DNA of 51,822 nucleotides from Nanobdellota archaeon. Its GTDB lineage: Archaea; Nanobdellota; Nanobdellia; Woesearchaeales; GCA-2686295. Positions 26,270 to 34,814 of the stretch are shown here, one piece after another. The position numbers and the translations under genes were made by a program. Below the pieces are notes generated by a model. It saw only the letters and a program-made list of their open reading frames with translations. It was not told where the DNA came from and made no database searches. Where the stretch lies: assembly GCA_018817005.1 (NCBI GenBank), contig JAHIUF010000019.1, positions 1-51,822 of the forward strand. Direction: 5' to 3'. Numbering within the stretch: the first letter of the stretch is position 1; every line of letters starts with the position of its first letter.

Positions 26270-27057
26270 TGTCTTAACCTTCTCATGCGTCTCATCATGT
26301 CAAGACCTGATCCCTGCTCTTCACGAATACTCTTACCCGTAAACTTAAGAAATGTTTCTTCCAGAGTTTTTGCTTTTGCTTTTTTGTTAAGCTCAGTCAC
26401 AGTTCCCTGAGCTGTGATTTTTCCATGATCAATTATTGCAACAATATCAGCAATCTCTTCTGCTTCAGGCATATAATGAGTTGTGAGAAAAATAGTCATT
26501 CCATGTTCTTTGTTAAGCATTTTTATATGTTTCCAAATAGAATTTCTTGTTTGAGGATCAAGGCCTGTTGTAGGCTCATCCAAGAATAAGATTTTTGGAT
26601 TATGAACTAGGCCTCTTGCAATTTCAAGTCTTCGTTTCATACCGCCTGAAAATGTTTTTACAAGACTATTTTTTCTGTCTTCTAATTCAACTAATTTCAA
26701 AGCATCAGAAATTCTTGTCTCACGAATATCTTTTGGTACTTGATAAAGTACTGCATGAAATTTTAAGTTTTCATAAGCGGTAAGTTCATCATCGATGCTG
26801 TGATCTTGAAAGACTATGCCGAATTGTTTTCGAGCATTGTCAGGGTTTTTAAGAACATTGATTCCTTCCAGAAGAATCTCTCCTTTTGTTGGTTTTGTTA
26901 AAGACGTAAACATCTTAATACTTGTAGATTTACCAGCGCCATTAGGCCCGAGAAAAGCAAAAATGCTGCCTTTAGGAACATTAAAAGAAATATTATTAAC
27001 TGCTTTTAACTTGCCAAAATGTTTCGACAAGTTTTTCACTTCTAAACTATTCTCCAT
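26266..27057 (-). CDS. ABC transporter ATP-binding protein (DrrA-like)
   Basis: A 263-aa ATPase with Walker A GPNGAGKST (about 34-42), Q-loop FQDHSIDDELTAYEN, signature TFSGGMKRRLEIARGL, Walker B ILFLDEPTTGLDP, and switch His in LTTHYMPEAEEIAD. After the nucleotide-binding domain, the ALEETFLKFTG-like segment (KTLEETFLKFTGKSI) is the DrrA-type C-terminal motif. It is translationally coupled to the permease downstream. It likely energises export. Confidence 0.94.
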   Translation of the reverse strand: MENSLEVKNLSKHFGKLKAVNNISFNVPKGSIFAFLGPNGAGKSTSIKMFTSLTKPTKGEILLEGINVLKNPDNARKQFGIVFQDHSIDDELTAYENLKFHAVLYQVPKDIRETRISDALKLVELEDRKNSLVKTFSGGMKRRLEIARGLVHNPKILFLDEPTTGLDPQTRNSIWKHIKMLNKEHGMTIFLTTHYMPEAEEIADIVAIIDHGKITAQGTVTELNKKAKAKTLEETFLKFTGKSIREEQGSGLDMMRRMRRLRH

Positions 27058-27174
27058 AAAAAATCTAACTAAGTATTCTTTTTTAAATTTTGTGGATAAA
27101 AAATGCTTGTTTTTTTCGAAAAATATTTAACCTTTGAAATCAATGGTTAATAATATTTATTTTGGAGGTAAAAA

Positions 27175-27390
27175 ATGAAACTTTGCAAAACTTTGAACAA
27201 CAATATAAAGAAAATGAAATGGTATGATATATCTTTGACAAAACTGTCAGTTCTTTTATTTACACTATTTTTAGTGACTGTTTGGCCCGGATTTCATGAT
27301 TTAGTTATGAAAATTGCATGGTATTGGTATTTAATTCTGGGAATAATCGTTGCGATACCAGTCATGAAAAAGGTTTTTTGCAAGAAATAA
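27175..27390 (+). CDS. Small membrane protein, two helices
   Basis: 71 aa with a basic N-terminus and two hydrophobic segments (LSVLLFTLFLVTVWPGFHDL and IAWYWYLILGIIVAIPVM), ending KKVFCKK. A strong GGAGGT lies 6 bases before the ATG. Its size and topology match the many small two-helix membrane proteins of DPANN archaea. The function is unknown. It is divergent from the ABC exporter. Confidence 0.65.
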   Translation: MKLCKTLNNNIKKMKWYDISLTKLSVLLFTLFLVTVWPGFHDLVMKIAWYWYLILGIIVAIPVMKKVFCKK

Positions 27391-27490
27391 ATTTCTTGCA
27401 ACCTATTGTTGAAGGGATTTTAGGAGCATTAGATTTTATAAGTGACTCTGTTCAAAATCAATAAATGTCTATATTTTTTTAAAAGAAAAT

Positions 27491-27542
27491 ATGGCCCGCC
27501 CGGATGTTGAGTCTCTATCGGCCGATTTGAGGGCCAAACCAT
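27491..27542. other. GC-rich self-complementary element in a gene-free stretch
   Basis: The 270 bases between 27390 and 27661 hold no convincing gene. Inside lies a GC-rich block in otherwise AT-rich DNA: GGCCC (27493-27497) pairs with GGGCC (27531-27535), with ATCGGCCGAT (27517-27526) in the loop, followed on the plus strand by a T-rich tail. On the minus strand its end (ACATCCGGGCGGGCCA) resembles the 3' end of the nearby tRNA-Gln, but no T arm or anticodon arm forms. It could be a small RNA, a terminator or a decayed tRNA. Confidence 0.4.
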
Positions 27543-27660
27543 TATTCTTTTTTATTTTAATTAACCTCTGTCATAACATTATCAATATATAATATTGGTA
27601 AGTTGTCCAAAATATAAACATATTTATTTTTGAGTTTACATGATAACTTAAAATAGGTTT

Positions 27661-28593
27661 TTATTTATTCTTTATTTCAGCTCTTATCTTTGGAAGCTTA
27701 TCAGGATATTTTTCTTGCATGAAATTAATCATTTTTTCTCTTACATAACATCTTAAATCCCATGCTTCTGATGAGTCTTTAGCACTCATAAGAGCTCTTA
27801 TTTTCATAGTCTTTTCATTTAAATCTGTAACTTGAAGAGAATTTATTTTTCCATCCCAAAGTTTTGTGCTCTTTAATATTTTTCCTAGTTCAGTTCTCAT
27901 TTCTTCTACAGGCATATTATAATCTACATAAAAATCTGTAGTTCCCCAAATATCAGCAGAAGTTTTTGTCCAATTTTGAAATGGCTTTTCTACAAAGTAG
28001 GTTATTGGAAGAACTATTCTTCTTTGATCCCATACTTTTACAATAACATTTGTTGTGTTTATTTCTTCAATGCGACCCCATTCTCCTTCGACTATGACAA
28101 CATCATCAATCCTTATTGGTTGACTAAAAGCAATTACAAATCCTGCCAAAATATTTGCAAATAATTTCTGTGCAGAGAAAGCAACCATTATACCTATTAC
28201 TCCTGCAGAAGCAAGAATACCTGTGCTTAATTGTTTCATACTTTCAAATTGTCTTAGAGCAAGTGCTAGTGATACGAGAGTTATTATTATGTTGATTACG
28301 GTTTTTAAATATTTCATTTGCGTATGAGTCTTTCGTTCTTTAAGATTATCTTTTTTCTCAATATCGAATTTGTTCATTTCTCTTTTTATTAAAATATTAA
28401 AAACTTTATTTATTATCAATCCAGCCACTAAGAATAATATTCCCATAAGTATTTTTTTGAAAATTTGTTTTACTGAATTATCTAAGTTTACAATTGATGG
28501 AAAGAATAAATATATAATTAATATCAACAAAAATATAACTATTGGCAGAATTAACTTATCCCATTTAATATGTAAGTTTTTTCTTGATGCCAT
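27661..28593 (-). CDS. MscS-family mechanosensitive channel
   Basis: A 310-aa protein with about four N-terminal membrane helices, then the pore-lining MscS helix ILASAGVIGIMVAFSAQKLF and ANILAGFVIAFSQPIRIDDV, followed by the beta domain (EGEWGRIEEINTTNVIVKVW, RRIVLPITYFVEKPFQNWTK). The C-terminal alpha/beta domain is present. It opens under membrane tension to release osmolytes. The gene stands alone. The length is close to the E. coli MscS class. Confidence 0.93.
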   Translation of the reverse strand: MASRKNLHIKWDKLILPIVIFLLILIIYLFFPSIVNLDNSVKQIFKKILMGILFLVAGLIINKVFNILIKREMNKFDIEKKDNLKERKTHTQMKYLKTVINIIITLVSLALALRQFESMKQLSTGILASAGVIGIMVAFSAQKLFANILAGFVIAFSQPIRIDDVVIVEGEWGRIEEINTTNVIVKVWDQRRIVLPITYFVEKPFQNWTKTSADIWGTTDFYVDYNMPVEEMRTELGKILKSTKLWDGKINSLQVTDLNEKTMKIRALMSAKDSSEAWDLRCYVREKMINFMQEKYPDKLPKIRAEIKNK

Positions 28594-28679
28594 ATTTTAT
28601 AATAATGTGTGCTTATTAATTAAGTTTGTGATTTTTTATCATTAAGTTAATATTAAACAAAATCAGAAGACGAAACATT

Positions 28680-28935
28680 ATGCAACGAACCAATAATCAT
28701 CTGTTTAGAATAAAAGTATTACAAAAACCGAGAGACTTCTATCCACCATCAGAGCTTTCATGCTCTTGGTGATATAAATTGAATTTCTTAGATGAAGAAT
28801 TACTCATGCAACAAAAAGAACGGCTTCTAAAAACCTATAATTGTATCACTATTGAAGATGTTATAAAAACGTTAGAAATCAAGATTTATGGTGGATTTCA
28901 AAAAGAGAGTCCACTCAAATCATCAAAAGAAAGTA
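28680..28935 (+). other. Gene-free stretch with an interrupted frame and a hairpin
   Basis: The 342 bases from 28594 to the tRNA contain no intact gene. One plus frame from ATG 28680 (QRTNNHLFRIKVLQKPRDFY, PPSELSCSW) meets TGA at 28770 and then continues open (LNFLDEELLMQQKERLLKTY) into the tRNA-Gln region. The stop lies in a strong imperfect hairpin (about 28738-28773: CACCA and AGAGC pairing with GCTCT and TGGTG). It could be a gene remnant or a small RNA. Confidence 0.35.
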
Positions 28936-29051
28936 TAGCCCCGCCCGGATTTGAACCGAGGTCCCAGGACCCAAAATCCCGGATGATTGACCTAAGATTG
29001 TATCTTGGTTTTCAAGACGCAAGTTTTGTTTGGCCGCTACACTACGGGGCT
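28936..29051 (-). tRNA. tRNA-Gln(TTG) with a D-arm intron
   Basis: The minus strand gives acceptor AGCCCCG/CGGGGCT with A73, anticodon stem CGGGA/TCCTG, loop TTTTGGG (anticodon TTG) and T arm CTCGG-TTCAAAT-CCGGG. A 43-nt intron (29029-28987) splits the D arm between positions 21 and 22: helix GGCC/GGTC is flanked by bulges AA|A and AA|T. Splicing yields GTGTAGCGGCCAATCATC, the D arm typical of archaeal tRNA-Gln, for a mature length of 73. The anticodon loop has no intron. CCA is not encoded. The 3' splice bulge AA|T is the same as in the D-loop intron of tRNA-Ala. Confidence 0.9.
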
Positions 29052-29096
29052 ATCGCCCTTTAGAAAAAAATCTTTTATTTATAAAATTTGTGTGTT

Positions 29097-29750
29097 TTAT
29101 TTATTTGTGGTGATTGCGATTCTTGTTGGGTTTAAGTTTATCCAGTGATCATCAACATTTTGTATGTATTTTATTAAGAACTCTCGGTTTTTCATTCTTC
29201 CTCTAATACTGATTTCGTCCAAATCTCCATCTGTTATTTCTGCTTCGACTAGTGAGAGTGTTTTGAGTATAGTATATGATTTGCTTGTGCTGAATTCCAA
29301 GTAGCAGAATAATTTTCTATCATCGGGCACTCCTTTTAAATGGTTGAGTTCATAGGCATTTGTTAGTGCTTCGAGCGTTCCTTTTATTTCTTCAAGCTTA
29401 TTTGCACTTAGTCTTTTTTCCATATTTGTGTATACTGAGTCGATTAATCCTTCTATTCTGTGACTGTATAGTTTTACAATTTCTTGTTTTATTTGGGTTG
29501 GTGGAATATCAGTAATTACCATGCTTGCATTATAATTACTTGAACTTCGTAAGTGTTTGATTGAAAGAGGGTATCCTTCGATTTCTATGTTTGTTCCTTC
29601 GTATTGTTTGTAGTTATTTAATACATCTATTAGCTTTGCTTTTTGATATGTTGGTTCTTGTATTGCGTTGCATGAGTTGATATAAAATGTGCTTCCAAGA
29701 ATTAAGGCGATGTTTATTATTTTACGTTTTATATTTTGAGATTTATGCAT
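29097..29750 (-). CDS. Lipoprotein of unknown function under the shared palindromic promoter
   Basis: 217 aa with a basic N-terminus, a hydrophobic segment (IINIALILGSTFYINSC) and a lipobox Cys at about 27. The mature part starts with LIDVLNNYKQYEGTNIEIEG, which resembles the start of small OB-like envelope domains, followed by a helical region and a beta-rich end. The start is preceded by a GGGGG run. The promoter carries the more degenerate fifth copy of the palindrome. It is divergent from rad50. Confidence 0.7.
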   Translation of the reverse strand: MHKSQNIKRKIINIALILGSTFYINSCNAIQEPTYQKAKLIDVLNNYKQYEGTNIEIEGYPLSIKHLRSSSNYNASMVITDIPPTQIKQEIVKLYSHRIEGLIDSVYTNMEKRLSANKLEEIKGTLEALTNAYELNHLKGVPDDRKLFCYLEFSTSKSYTILKTLSLVEAEITDGDLDEISIRGRMKNREFLIKYIQNVDDHWINLNPTRIAITTNK

Positions 29751-29783
29751 TAACGCCCCCTTTTTCTATAAATATTATCCACA

Positions 29784-29821
29784 TATTTAAATTTTTTGTT
29801 TTGTGGCTACTTTAGAGTGAT
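29784..29821 (-). promoter_or_regulatory. Palindrome plus TATA box upstream of the lipoprotein (regulon copy 4, degenerate)
   Basis: On the minus strand ATCACTCTAAAGTAGC (29806-29821) is followed by 14 bases and TTTAAATA (29784-29791). Two outer positions differ from the consensus, but the spacing to the TATA box is the same as in the other copies. The start codon is about 34 bases away, leaving room for a short leader with a GGGGG Shine-Dalgarno sequence. Confidence 0.5.
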
Positions 29822-29871
29822 TCTGATTTTTGATGAAAAAACATATAAACCTTTTTTCGTTTCAAAAAACA

Positions 29872-31938
29872 ATGATTATTAATTCTTTAAAATTAAAAAA
29901 TATTCGTTCATATACGGATGAAAACATAAATTTTTCTGAAGGTTCAACTCTTCTTTCAGGGGATATAGGTGTTGGAAAAACAAGTATTCTTTTAGCTATT
30001 GAATTTGCATTATTTGGTATTATTCGTGGACAAATTTCAGGTAGTACTCTTTTGAGACATGGGAAAAATGAAGGTTTTGTGGAACTTGAATTCAGTATTA
30101 CGAATAAAAAAATCATTATTAAAAGAAACTTGAAGCGAACATCAAAATCTATTGTTCAAGATTCAGGTCATATAATTGTTGGTGATGAAAAATTTGAAGG
30201 AACACCCATAGAACTCAAGTCAAAGATTCTTGAATTAATTGGTTATCCTGATGAATTAATAACTAAGTCGAAATCTTATATTTACCGATACACAGTTTAT
30301 ACTGCCCAGGAGGAAATGAAACACATATTATTTGAAGGCAAAGATGAACGGCTTGATGTTTTGAGAAAAATATTTGATGTTGACAAGTATCAGCGAGCAA
30401 GAGATAATATTCAAAATTACATGCGTGAGTTGAGAACACAAAGAGATATTTTACAAACGAGAATTGAAGACCTTGATGATAAGCAAAAAGAATTTGATGA
30501 GTACTCTGAAAAAATAATTCTAATTAGTAATGATATAAAAACGGTTGAAGAAAAAATAACTCAACAAAATAAGAGTTTGTTCATCCACAAAAAAACGCTT
30601 AGTGAATTTGAAGATGGTATCAAAAAATTTTCAGAATTAAAAAAACAATCTGAACTAAAAAATCTTGTGAAAAGAAATCTTGAAAGTCAACATGAAAGAC
30701 TTGTTCTTGAAGCTAAAAGGAGCGAACACGAAATCCAAAAATTATCAGAAGAATTAAAAGATTTTAATGTTGAGAAATCAACTCTTGAAAAAGAAAACAT
30801 TTTGGAGTTTGAAAACAAAATAAATGCAATCAGAGAGAATCTTTTGAAAATAAATTCTCGAGAGTCAGAATTTAAAACTAAAAAAATAGCTGCTGAAAAA
30901 CTAATAGGACAAATTAATTCTCTTGATAAGTGTCCTGTTTGCAAACAAGATGTTTGCGTGAACCACAAACAAAGTGTTTGTGAAAAAGAAGAAGCAAAAA
31001 TTCACCTTATTGATGAAAAACTTTTGGACTTGTCAGAATTAAAGCAAAAAAGGCTTGAAGAAAAGGAAAACATAAGTATTAAACTTAAGTCTTTGCAGGA
31101 TAAAGAGAAACTTTTTGAAGCCAATAAAATAAAGATAAATTCTCTTAGAGAAAAAAAATCTCATTTAGAAACTCTTTCAAAACAAAAAATTGAATTACAA
31201 GAAAATATTCAAAAATTAAACTCTGAAATAACACTTCTTAAAGAGCAGAAGGATAATTATGCAAACTTAGAATTGTCTTATGAAAAAGAAAAAGGGATGT
31301 ACGAAGATTCAAACAACCAGCTTTCAAAATTTAAATCTGAAGAGTCAGGTTTGTTAAAGGAAAAGGAAACAATTGAAAATGTTCAAAAGCGAATATCAAC
31401 AGAAATCGAGCGAAAAATTAAGTCAAAAACACAACTTATAAAAGTAAAAGAGGCAAGACATTGGTTGACTAATTTTTTCTTAAAACTAATTTACATTATA
31501 GAAAAACATATCATGCTTCAAATTCATCAAGAATTCAACAGTTTTTTTGAACAATGGTTTAATCTTTTAATTGAAGATGAAAATCTTAATGTTAGTCTTG
31601 ATGAAGAATTTTCACCAGTTATAAACCAAGATGGTTATGAAGCGTTTTTAGAAAATCTTTCTGGTGGAGAAAAAACCTCTGTGGCACTAGCATACAGGCT
31701 TTCTTTAAACAGAGTCATAAATGATTTTGTAGGAACTATAAAGACAAAAGACTTGATTATTCTTGACGAACCAACAGATGGTTTTTCAACAGAACAATTG
31801 GATAAGTTAAGAGATGTGCTTTACGAATTAAAAATGAAACAAATAATAATTGTGAGTCATGAGCCAAAACTTGAAAGCTATGTTGATAATATTATCAGAG
31901 TTCATAAAGAAGAACATATTAGCAGAGTTTTAAGCTAA
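29872..31938 (+). CDS. rad50: Rad50-like SMC ATPase with short coiled coil
   Basis: 688 aa from ATG 29872, chosen because ACATATAAAC lies about 25 bases upstream. It has Walker A GDIGVGKTS (30-38), a Q-loop after YTAQEEM, coiled-coil arms, a zinc hook CPVC at about 354-357 (KCPVCKQDV), signature LSGGEK (596-601) and Walker B LIILDEPTDG ending at about 635. Rad50 with Mre11 processes DNA double-strand breaks. The coiled coil is shorter than in usual Rad50 (about 850-1000 aa). No mre11, herA or nurA is adjacent, which is unusual for archaea, so the partner must be elsewhere or different. Confidence 0.9.
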   Translation: MIINSLKLKNIRSYTDENINFSEGSTLLSGDIGVGKTSILLAIEFALFGIIRGQISGSTLLRHGKNEGFVELEFSITNKKIIIKRNLKRTSKSIVQDSGHIIVGDEKFEGTPIELKSKILELIGYPDELITKSKSYIYRYTVYTAQEEMKHILFEGKDERLDVLRKIFDVDKYQRARDNIQNYMRELRTQRDILQTRIEDLDDKQKEFDEYSEKIILISNDIKTVEEKITQQNKSLFIHKKTLSEFEDGIKKFSELKKQSELKNLVKRNLESQHERLVLEAKRSEHEIQKLSEELKDFNVEKSTLEKENILEFENKINAIRENLLKINSRESEFKTKKIAAEKLIGQINSLDKCPVCKQDVCVNHKQSVCEKEEAKIHLIDEKLLDLSELKQKRLEEKENISIKLKSLQDKEKLFEANKIKINSLREKKSHLETLSKQKIELQENIQKLNSEITLLKEQKDNYANLELSYEKEKGMYEDSNNQLSKFKSEESGLLKEKETIENVQKRISTEIERKIKSKTQLIKVKEARHWLTNFFLKLIYIIEKHIMLQIHQEFNSFFEQWFNLLIEDENLNVSLDEEFSPVINQDGYEAFLENLSGGEKTSVALAYRLSLNRVINDFVGTIKTKDLIILDEPTDGFSTEQLDKLRDVLYELKMKQIIIVSHEPKLESYVDNIIRVHKEEHISRVLS

Positions 31939-31972
31939 AAACTTATAAAAAAGACTCGTTCTTATTTTTACA

Positions 31973-32905
31973 ATGCAATCAAAAAGCTCTTTTCCAAAAC
32001 TAAAAAACCCAACTATTCTTAGTCCTATGGCTGGCGTTACAGATATTGCTTTTCGTACTTTGGCAAAAAAATATGGTGCGGCTCTTACATGTACAGAATT
32101 TGTTAGTTCTTCAGGTGTTATTAGAGGAAATAAAGACACTCTCGATTTGTTAAGAATTCATCCTTCAGAAAAACCGGTTGCAGTTCAAATTTTTGGAGGG
32201 AATATAACTGAAGTTGTTGCTGCTGGAAAATTATTGGAAAAACAGTTTGATATAATTGATTTTAATTGTGGTTGTCCAGTTTACAAAGTTATAAAGAATG
32301 GGGCTGGAAGTGGACTTTTGAAAAAACCAGTTTTTTTATCTAAGCTTCTAAATAAACTGACAACTGCAGTCAATGTTCCTGTTTCTGTTAAAATCAGGAT
32401 TGGAGTTGATGAAACTCACATTAATGCATTAGAAATTGCGAAAATCGCACAAGATGCAGGTGTTGCTGCAGTAACGGTTCATGGAAGAACACAAAAACAA
32501 GGATATTCTGGTTCTGCGGATTGGGATTTAATAAAAAAGGTTAAAGAAAAACTTTCAATTCCTGTCTTTGGTAATGGAGATGTTTTTTCGCCTGAGACTT
32601 TCAAGAATTGTTTGGACGAATCAGGTGTTGATGGTATTATGATTGGTCGCTTTGCGATTGGTAATCCTTATTGTTTTAGGCAAATTCTTGACTATTTAAA
32701 AAAAGGTTCTTATAAATCAATTAATAATGCTTCTTTATTTTCAGATTATTCTCTCTTGGCGGAAAGATATAATCTTCCTTTTATGTCTGTGAAACAACAA
32801 GCAATATATTTTACTAAGGGTCTTATCGGTGGTTCTAAAATCCGGTCTAAACTCGTAAAATGTAAGAATATTTCTGAATTAAAAGTGATTATGGCTATTG
32901 TTTAA
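31973..32905 (+). CDS. tRNA-dihydrouridine synthase (Dus family)
   Basis: A 310-aa FMN-dependent TIM-barrel enzyme reducing uridine in the tRNA D-loop. Motifs: SPMAGVTDIAFRTLAKKYGA, QIFGG, DFNCGCPVYKVIKNGAGSGL with the catalytic Cys, VSVKIRIG, TVHGRTQKQGYSG, PVFGNGDVFSPE and GIMIGRFAIGNPY. The helical C-terminal domain is short. A TTATAAAA box lies directly after the rad50 stop, about 25 bases from the ATG. It is notable next to tRNAs with D-arm introns, although no link is implied. Confidence 0.94.
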   Translation: MQSKSSFPKLKNPTILSPMAGVTDIAFRTLAKKYGAALTCTEFVSSSGVIRGNKDTLDLLRIHPSEKPVAVQIFGGNITEVVAAGKLLEKQFDIIDFNCGCPVYKVIKNGAGSGLLKKPVFLSKLLNKLTTAVNVPVSVKIRIGVDETHINALEIAKIAQDAGVAAVTVHGRTQKQGYSGSADWDLIKKVKEKLSIPVFGNGDVFSPETFKNCLDESGVDGIMIGRFAIGNPYCFRQILDYLKKGSYKSINNASLFSDYSLLAERYNLPFMSVKQQAIYFTKGLIGGSKIRSKLVKCKNISELKVIMAIV

Positions 32906-32974
32906 CTTATTTTTTTGTTCTTTTCGTTTTTTTTTACAAACATTTATATATTTTTTTCCTTTATCAAATTAGTT

Positions 32975-33376
32975 ATGAGATTTAAAAGAATAACTATTAT
33001 TAGTGCTCGAAGACCTGAAAAAGAGGATGTTAATGAAAAACTTAAGTGGTTTGGTGGTAGTTTGGGTCTTTTTAATATTCGTGATAAAGATAAAAGCTGT
33101 TTTAGGATTTTTATCGTTCTTTTGAAAAATGTGAAGATTGGAAAACCAATGTCTTCAGATGAAATTGCTCAGACTACTGGTCTTACCAGAGGAACTGCAG
33201 TTCATCATTTGAACAGGCTTATGAGTGCAGGGATTGTTACTGTTGATAGTGATGGTTATGAATTAAAAGTTGATAAATTAGAATACTTGGTCGAGATTAT
33301 CAAGTCCAATGTTGATAGAACCTTTGAAAATCTTTCTAGCACTGCAAAGGAGCTTGATAAGCTTTTAGGACTATGA
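32975..33376 (+). CDS. Winged helix-turn-helix regulator
   Basis: 133 aa from ATG 32975, set by a TTTATATATT box about 30 bases upstream. The winged helix spans about 45-105: MSSDEIAQTTGLTRGTAVHH then LNRLMSAGIVTVDSDGYEL, a classic recognition helix plus wing. The N-terminal region (ITIISARRPEKEDVNEKLKW) and C-terminal helix (dimerisation) are not of a named family I recognise. It is followed by cbf5. It is one possible candidate for a regulator of the palindromic sites in the window, without direct evidence. Confidence 0.8.
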   Translation: MRFKRITIISARRPEKEDVNEKLKWFGGSLGLFNIRDKDKSCFRIFIVLLKNVKIGKPMSSDEIAQTTGLTRGTAVHHLNRLMSAGIVTVDSDGYELKVDKLEYLVEIIKSNVDRTFENLSSTAKELDKLLGL

Positions 33377-33433
33377 ATCAAAACCAAAATCAAAACCAAA
33401 ACCTATATAAGATGATTCTTTTTCTTTTAAATT

Positions 33434-34423
33434 ATGGGAAAATTACCTTTTGAGGGAAAAAATCGAGCTGTTCTAGTTAAAAGAACAATGAAGACTGATC
33501 CGAAATTTGGTAAATCACCTGAAGAGCGAACAACTGATGAACTCTTGGATTACTCAATTGTGAATATTGACAAACCTGCAGGCCCTAGTTCTCATCAAGT
33601 ATCAGCTTATGTTAAGAAAATAGTTGGTGTGGATAAAGCAGGTCATTCTGGAACTCTTGACCCGAAAGTTACAGGTGTTTTGCCAGTTGCAGTTGGTAGG
33701 GCAACAAGAATTGCTGAGTCACTTCTCACTGCTGGAAAAGAATATGTTTGTCTGATGAAACTTCACAAATTAGTTTCCGATGAGAAAATACGTGAAGTCA
33801 TGAAAAAATTTGTTGGAAAGATTAGACAACTTCCGCCTATAAAAAGTGCTGTCAAAAGAAGACTTCGTTATAGGACAATCTATTATATAGAAATTTTGGA
33901 TATAAAAGAGAAATCTGTTCTTTTCATTGTTGGCTGTCAGGCAGGAACTTATATAAGAAAACTCTGTCATGATATTGGTGCAACATTAGGTGTTGGTGCT
34001 AATATGTTTGAGCTTCGTAGAACAAAAGCAGGACCCTTTACAGAAGAAACTCTTTGCACTTTACAAGATTTAACAGATGCATTTTATTATTATAAAGAAG
34101 AAAATGATGATAAATATTTGAAGAAACTCTTGCAACCGATAGAAAATGGTGTTTTGCATTTGCCAAAAATCTGGGTGCTGGATTCAACAGTTGATACGAT
34201 TTGTCATGGTGCTAGTCTTAAAGTTCCAGGTATTGCAAAAGTAGAAGATGGTATTGAGCCTGACTTAAAAGTTGCAATAATGACTTTAAAAGGTGAGCTT
34301 GTTGCTGTTGGTATATCATTGCTCACTTCAAAAAAGATTTTGACTCAAGAGCGCGGTGTAGCTGTAAAGCTTGGACAAGTGTTTATGAGTCCGGGAGTTT
34401 ATCCCAAAATTGAAAAAGTATAA
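33434..34423 (+). CDS. cbf5: Cbf5/TruB-family rRNA/tRNA pseudouridine synthase
   Basis: A 329-aa H/ACA RNP catalytic subunit that also makes psi55 in archaeal tRNAs. The N-terminal Cbf5 extension is followed by INIDKPAGPSSHQVSAYVKK, the catalytic Asp in AGHSGTLDPKVTGVLPVAVG, KEYVCLMKLH, and the YIRKLCHDIG motif. The C-terminal PUA domain starts around residue 240 (PKIWVLDSTVDTICHGASLK, VPGIAKVEDG) and ends in MSPGVYPK. The length fits archaeal Cbf5. A CTATATAAG box lies upstream. Confidence 0.96.
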   Translation: MGKLPFEGKNRAVLVKRTMKTDPKFGKSPEERTTDELLDYSIVNIDKPAGPSSHQVSAYVKKIVGVDKAGHSGTLDPKVTGVLPVAVGRATRIAESLLTAGKEYVCLMKLHKLVSDEKIREVMKKFVGKIRQLPPIKSAVKRRLRYRTIYYIEILDIKEKSVLFIVGCQAGTYIRKLCHDIGATLGVGANMFELRRTKAGPFTEETLCTLQDLTDAFYYYKEENDDKYLKKLLQPIENGVLHLPKIWVLDSTVDTICHGASLKVPGIAKVEDGIEPDLKVAIMTLKGELVAVGISLLTSKKILTQERGVAVKLGQVFMSPGVYPKIEKV

Positions 34424-34450
34424 AAAGAACAATTGTTTTATTATTTTAAA

Positions 34451-34813
34451 ATGGCCAAGAAAAAATCAAATAAGAACAAAATTTCTAATAAACAATCACT
34501 TGTGCAAGTAGAAAAAGCATCTGTAGAAAAAATCAGCCCTAAAGAACAAAAGAGAAAAAAAATAACGAAATATGGGTTTTATATTATTTGGGCTTTATGG
34601 TTTATTGGTATGATTCCTTTCTATCTTCCGCACTCTTGTGCCGCGCTTTTTGATCCTTTTGAATGTCCAGTTATTTCAGCGTTTATAAGTGTGGTTCTTG
34701 GATCATTGTTCTGTGCATTCATAACTTGGATTGTTTTCTGGATTATCGTGTGGCTTTACTTTTATCATAAAGAATTAACCTGGAAAAACATTAAGAATTT
34801 TTTTAAAGATTAA
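34451..34813 (+). CDS. Membrane protein with lysine-rich N-terminus
   Basis: About 120 aa from ATG 34451. A Lys-rich cytoplasmic N-terminus (AKKKSNKNKISNK) is followed by two or three membrane helices (YGFYIIWALWFIGMIPFYLP and SVVLGSLFCAFITWIVFWII) and a short tail. Two Cys flank the loop SCAALFDPFEC and could form a disulfide outside. The next gene begins 1 base after its stop. No family is recognised. Confidence 0.65.
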   Translation: MAKKKSNKNKISNKQSLVQVEKASVEKISPKEQKRKKITKYGFYIIWALWFIGMIPFYLPHSCAALFDPFECPVISAFISVVLGSLFCAFITWIVFWIIVWLYFYHKELTWKNIKNFFKD

Positions 34814-34814
34814 A

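Noticed and set aside
27491-27542. A tRNA gene on the minus strand
   Set aside because: The 3' end resembles tRNA-Gln, but there is no T arm, anticodon arm or D arm.
28770-28772. Selenocysteine UGA
   Set aside because: No selenoprotein family is recognisable and the hairpin overlaps the codon rather than lying in a SECIS position; kept only as a low-interest finding.
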